The translations under genes and the position numbers were made by a program. The notes under the pieces were generated by a model. The model had not been told where the DNA came from and searched no databases. It was given only the letters and a program-made list of their open reading frames with translations. Below are positions 61,937-64,000 of a stretch of 64,000 nucleotides of DNA, in pieces. The DNA is from Corynebacterium glyciniphilum AJ 3170 (GTDB lineage Bacteria; Actinomycetota; Actinomycetes; Mycobacteriales; Mycobacteriaceae): positions 1,240,001 to 1,304,000 of the forward strand of contig NZ_CP006842.1 of NCBI RefSeq assembly GCF_000626675.1. Reading direction: 5' to 3'. Positions within the stretch are counted from its first letter, which is position 1. Each line of letters opens with the position of its first letter.

Positions 61937-63109
61937 CTACTTCTCGCCCTTGGCGAGCTTCCGGCTGATGATTTCCAACATGATCTCGTTCGGGCCGCCG
62001 TAGATCGGCTGGACGCGGGAATCGAGGTAGTGGGTGGAGATGGGGTACTCCAGCATGAAGCCGTAGCCGCCGTGCAGCTGGACAGCGGTGTTGACGACCT
62101 TGATCTGCAGCTCGGTGGTCAGGTACTTGGCCATCGAGGCGGTGGTCTCGTCGAGTTCACCCTTGACCTTGGCGGCGACAGCGGCGTCGACAAAGGCCTG
62201 TGCGGACTGGATCTCAGTGGCCATCTTGGCCAGCTCCCAGCGGTAGGCCTGGTGGTCGACCAGCCGGTTGCCGAAGGTCTTGCGCTCCTGGGAGTGCTTG
62301 TAGACCAGGTCGAAGGCACGGCGGGAGGTCGCGATGGATCCGACGGCGATGGAGACGCGTTCCTGCGCCAGGTTGGTGCGCAGGTAACCGAACCCGGCAC
62401 CTTCCTCGCCGAGGAGGTTCTCGGCGGGGACCTTCACGTTCTCGAAGGACAGCTCAGCGGTGTCCTGTGCCTTCAGTCCGACCTTCTTCAGCGGTGCGGC
62501 CTTGGTGTAGCCCTCCATGCCGTCCTCGACGATCAGCAGGGAGACGCCGGCGCGACCCTTGGACGGATCGGTGATGGCCACCACGATGGTGAAGTCGGCC
62601 TGGATGCCGTTGGAGATGAAGGTCTTCGAACCGTTGAGGATGAAGTTGCCCTCCTCGTCGCGCGGCGCGTTGGAGCGGATGCCCGCCAGGTCGGCACCGG
62701 CACCCGGCTCAGTCATGGCGATCGCGGCGATCTTGTCACCGGCGCAGAGCGGTCGGAGGTACTTTTCCTTCTGCTCGTCGTTGGCGAAGCGCTCGAGGTA
62801 GGGGATCACCAGGTCGTTGATGACCTGGAGGGAGACGATGACCGAACCGCAGTCAGCTTCGGCGAGTTCCTCGGAGAGGATCGCGTTGAAGCGGTAGTCC
62901 GGCATGCCGCCGCCACCGAACTCCTCGGGGGAGGTGATGCCCAGCAGACCCAGGTTGCCCGCTGCCTTGAACATGGAGCGGTCACTGTAGCCCTGCTCGT
63001 GCCACCGGTCGACGTGGGGACGGACCTCTGCGTTGACGAAGTCCTTGCAGGTCTCGCGGAACATGTCGTGTTCTTCGTCGAAGATGGTGCGGGGGAGGTA
63101 GTTCTTCAT
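61937..63109 (-). CDS. Acyl-CoA dehydrogenase
   Basis: A 390-residue flavoenzyme that introduces the double bond in acyl-CoA. It has MTEPGAGADLAGIRS (FAD region), FISNGIQADFTIVVA, the RKTFGNRL segment, and a C-terminal QPIYGGPNEIMLEIISR, where the Glu fits the catalytic base. ATG 63109 has GGAAGGA 8 bp upstream. The long 5' region has a TTGTTACAA palindrome (63183-63191). With the enoyl-CoA hydratase opposite, a fatty or aromatic acid degradation role is likely. Confidence 0.93.
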   Translation of the reverse strand: MKNYLPRTIFDEEHDMFRETCKDFVNAEVRPHVDRWHEQGYSDRSMFKAAGNLGLLGITSPEEFGGGGMPDYRFNAILSEELAEADCGSVIVSLQVINDLVIPYLERFANDEQKEKYLRPLCAGDKIAAIAMTEPGAGADLAGIRSNAPRDEEGNFILNGSKTFISNGIQADFTIVVAITDPSKGRAGVSLLIVEDGMEGYTKAAPLKKVGLKAQDTAELSFENVKVPAENLLGEEGAGFGYLRTNLAQERVSIAVGSIATSRRAFDLVYKHSQERKTFGNRLVDHQAYRWELAKMATEIQSAQAFVDAAVAAKVKGELDETTASMAKYLTTELQIKVVNTAVQLHGGYGFMLEYPISTHYLDSRVQPIYGGPNEIMLEIISRKLAKGEK

Positions 63110-63412
63110 GGTGTCCTTCCGGATCAGAGCCGAGCGTCGTGGAAGGGGCAAACAGTTTGTCCGTGTGATCCACGTCTCTTACTTGTTACAAATTCATATT
63201 AACGAGCGGCACCCGGAAGTGTGTAACTTGATCCCATCCGGGGGAGGATTGTGGGGTGGGAAACATTTAGTGCACGGGTATGAGGTGCGACGGATATGGG
63301 GGAGTAGTGCGGGGGTGATAGCTGTCATTGTCGATATCCGAGAGGAAAGGGCAGGTCAGTCCGTCGGGGGACGAGCAGGCGGGAATTAAGACACTCTTTT
63401 GTTGTCTAATTG
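63110..63412. other. Intergenic region upstream of acyl-CoA dehydrogenase
   Basis: About 300 bp with no supported gene. The part near 63170-63210 is AT-rich and holds TTGTTACAA (63183-63191) and a TGTAAC half-site further on, a possible regulator site for the dehydrogenase. The remainder shows no clear structure. Confidence 0.5.
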
Positions 63413-63444
63413 TTGACAGACCGGTTTAGGTCTCGCTAACCTCA
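63413..63444 (+). promoter_or_regulatory. Promoter overlapped by a DtxR-like iron box
   Basis: -35 TTGACA (63413-63418) and -10 TAACCT (63437-63442) have an 18-bp spacer. TTAGGTCTCGCTAACCTCA (63426-63444) matches the 19-bp DtxR consensus at 15 positions by my count, covering the -10. Iron-dependent repression would fit. Confidence 0.65.
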
Positions 63445-63448
63445 TGGA

Positions 63449-63729
63449 TGTGTCGACGGCTAGTCACCTCGACGCACTGCAGTTGTGGATCAGCCGCAAC
63501 GGCAGGTGGAACCCAGGGTTCAGTTCGAATCCGCGCACTCCGGCTTCCTCTTCTCACCGGAACGGCGCGCTCGGGCTGCGGCACCTCCAACGCGCTGCCC
63601 TGGACTGCAGTTCACCTGCCTGCTGTGGCACAGCGGAGATTTTCGCGGCGACGGATTCGTCACCCGGCGTTTGCACTCTCCACGAGGGCCCCGCCCTTCC
63701 GGTTCGTCACCCGGAAGGACGGGGCCCTC
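63449..63729 (+). ncRNA. Candidate iron-regulated transcript of unknown type
   Basis: The transcript predicted from the promoter at 63413-63442 would run about 280 nt to the hairpin at 63684-63729. Open frames start at 63444 and 63448, but neither resembles a known protein, neither has a ribosome binding site, and both run into the opposite-strand DUF5997 gene. A small RNA or a leader RNA is therefore the best guess. ACTGCAGTT occurs twice within it (around 63476 and 63604). Confidence 0.35.
63684..63729. terminator. Long hairpin before DUF5997 gene end
   Basis: 63684-63702 pairs with 63711-63729 (arms beginning GAGGGCCCCG) with one mismatch and an 8-nt loop. It can end the transcript from 63449 and also the reverse-strand DUF5997 gene. 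T-runs are weak on both sides. Confidence 0.7.
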
Positions 63730-63765
63730 AACGTCTTTCAGTGTGGTGGTGCCGGGGTTACGGCC

Positions 63766-64000
63766 TCAGCTCTCGTCGGTCCCGGCACCGGGCCGGTTCT
63801 CTGCCAGTGAACTGCGGGCGCTGCGCAGCCACTCCGGTTGGTTCTCCAGGAGCGCCTTGATGTCCGCCGTCGTCAGCGGCTTATCCATGTCATTGGCCTT
63901 GAGGGCGGTAATGGTGATGCCGAGTTTGCGTGCTACCTCGGGCCGGGGGTGGGGGCCTTCACGGCGGAGATCCTGCAGCCACTGGGGCGGGTCACTCTGT
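63766..64000 (-). CDS. DUF5997-family protein, C-terminal part (cut by window edge)
   Basis: The reverse strand from the window edge encodes at least 78 residues: PQWLQDLRREGPHPRPEVAR, KLGITITALKAND, then DKPLTTADIKALLENQPEWL and a polar tail ending at 63766. The repeated PxWL motif and HPRP segment fit the small actinobacterial DUF5997 family of unknown function. The N-terminus lies outside the window. It is missed by simple ORF finding because its start is absent. Confidence 0.75.
   Translation of the reverse strand, partial: QSDPPQWLQDLRREGPHPRPEVARKLGITITALKANDMDKPLTTADIKALLENQPEWLRSARSSLAENRPGAGTDES

Noticed and set aside
63183..63191. TTGTTACAA palindrome upstream of the acyl-CoA dehydrogenase as a defined regulator site
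   Set aside because: Only 4-1-4 bp, too short to assign to any regulator family from one occurrence.
61682..63202. Forward frame of 506 codons opposite the acyl-CoA dehydrogenase
   Set aside because: It starts inside the enoyl-CoA hydratase gene, crosses a strong terminator hairpin and is the mirror of a clear gene.
63500..63535. TTCGAATCC in a GGTTC-rich setting, resembling a tRNA T-loop
   Set aside because: No acceptor stem, D-arm or anticodon arm can be folded around it.
63444..63860. Forward ORFs starting at 63444 and 63448
   Set aside because: They start at or before the predicted transcription start, have no recognisable domain, cross a terminator hairpin and run into the reverse-strand DUF5997 gene. 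A short leader peptide at the beginning cannot be fully excluded.
1..64000. CRISPR arrays, IS elements, prophage or integron signatures
   Set aside because: No regularly spaced repeats, transposase, integrase or phage structural genes were seen; the only sizeable direct repeat is the gntR-merR junction.

Overview
The window is high-GC Gram-positive DNA and most likely comes from a Corynebacterium or a close mycolic-acid actinobacterium. The evidence is gene order rather than any single gene. The block greA - DUF4307 - mca (mycothiol S-conjugate amidase) - small membrane protein - short uppS - coaA - glyA (54.7-60.4 kb) matches the order known from Corynebacteriales. A DUF5997 gene, a MarP-type protease, actinobacterial SoxR and FdxA, and a DtxR-like iron box agree with this. 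No rRNA, tRNA, CRISPR array, prophage or transposase was found.

Layout. (1) 0-5.8 kb: the start of a LysR gene, an EamA exporter operon ending in an internally deleted MFS gene, an AT-richer acetyltransferase/TetR pair, and a GMC oxidoreductase with an M23-type peptidase. (2) 5.9-11.8 kb: a tightly packed operon with a small membrane protein, a TctA-type carboxylate permease, mevalonate kinase, diphosphomevalonate decarboxylase, phosphomevalonate kinase and type 2 IPP isomerase. This is the lower half of the mevalonate pathway without HMG-CoA synthase or reductase, coupled to a permease. The simplest reading, which is inference, is uptake and salvage of external mevalonate for isoprenoids. 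leuA converges on it. (3) 13.7-35.7 kb: a dense series of exporter/regulator cassettes (five MFS genes, an SMR pair, an ABC exporter, LysE; regulators of the GntR, TetR, MerR, LysR, MarR and AraC classes) mixed with a VapBC module, CsbD/LapA/GlsB stress genes, a secreted tyrosine phosphatase and small redox enzymes. Within it, a 3-kb MFS/FMN-reductase/TetR module is flanked by direct copies of one gntR-merR junction. (4) 35.7-39.3 kb: an oxidative-stress block with sodA-fdxA, soxR, two tandem paralogous membrane proteins and MarP. A perfect SoxR box lies in a 19-bp-spacer promoter in front of sodA. (5) 39.4-53.6 kb: catabolic and transport genes (sugar dehydrogenase lipoprotein, ADH/SDR/SDR/cyclophilin-like operon, AcuI-type reductase, MHS symporter, ABC exporter, succinate-semialdehyde-type dehydrogenase). 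(6) 53.8-64 kb: core genes, then nicotinamidase, enoyl-CoA hydratase, acyl-CoA dehydrogenase and a partial DUF5997 gene. An iron-box promoter without a convincing ORF lies just before the DUF5997 gene.

Many neighbours are coupled through 4-bp ATGA/GTGA overlaps, and many regulators sit beside a visible inverted repeat, so several local circuits can be read from sequence. Start codons were chosen from Shine-Dalgarno spacing and family length; doubtful ones are marked.
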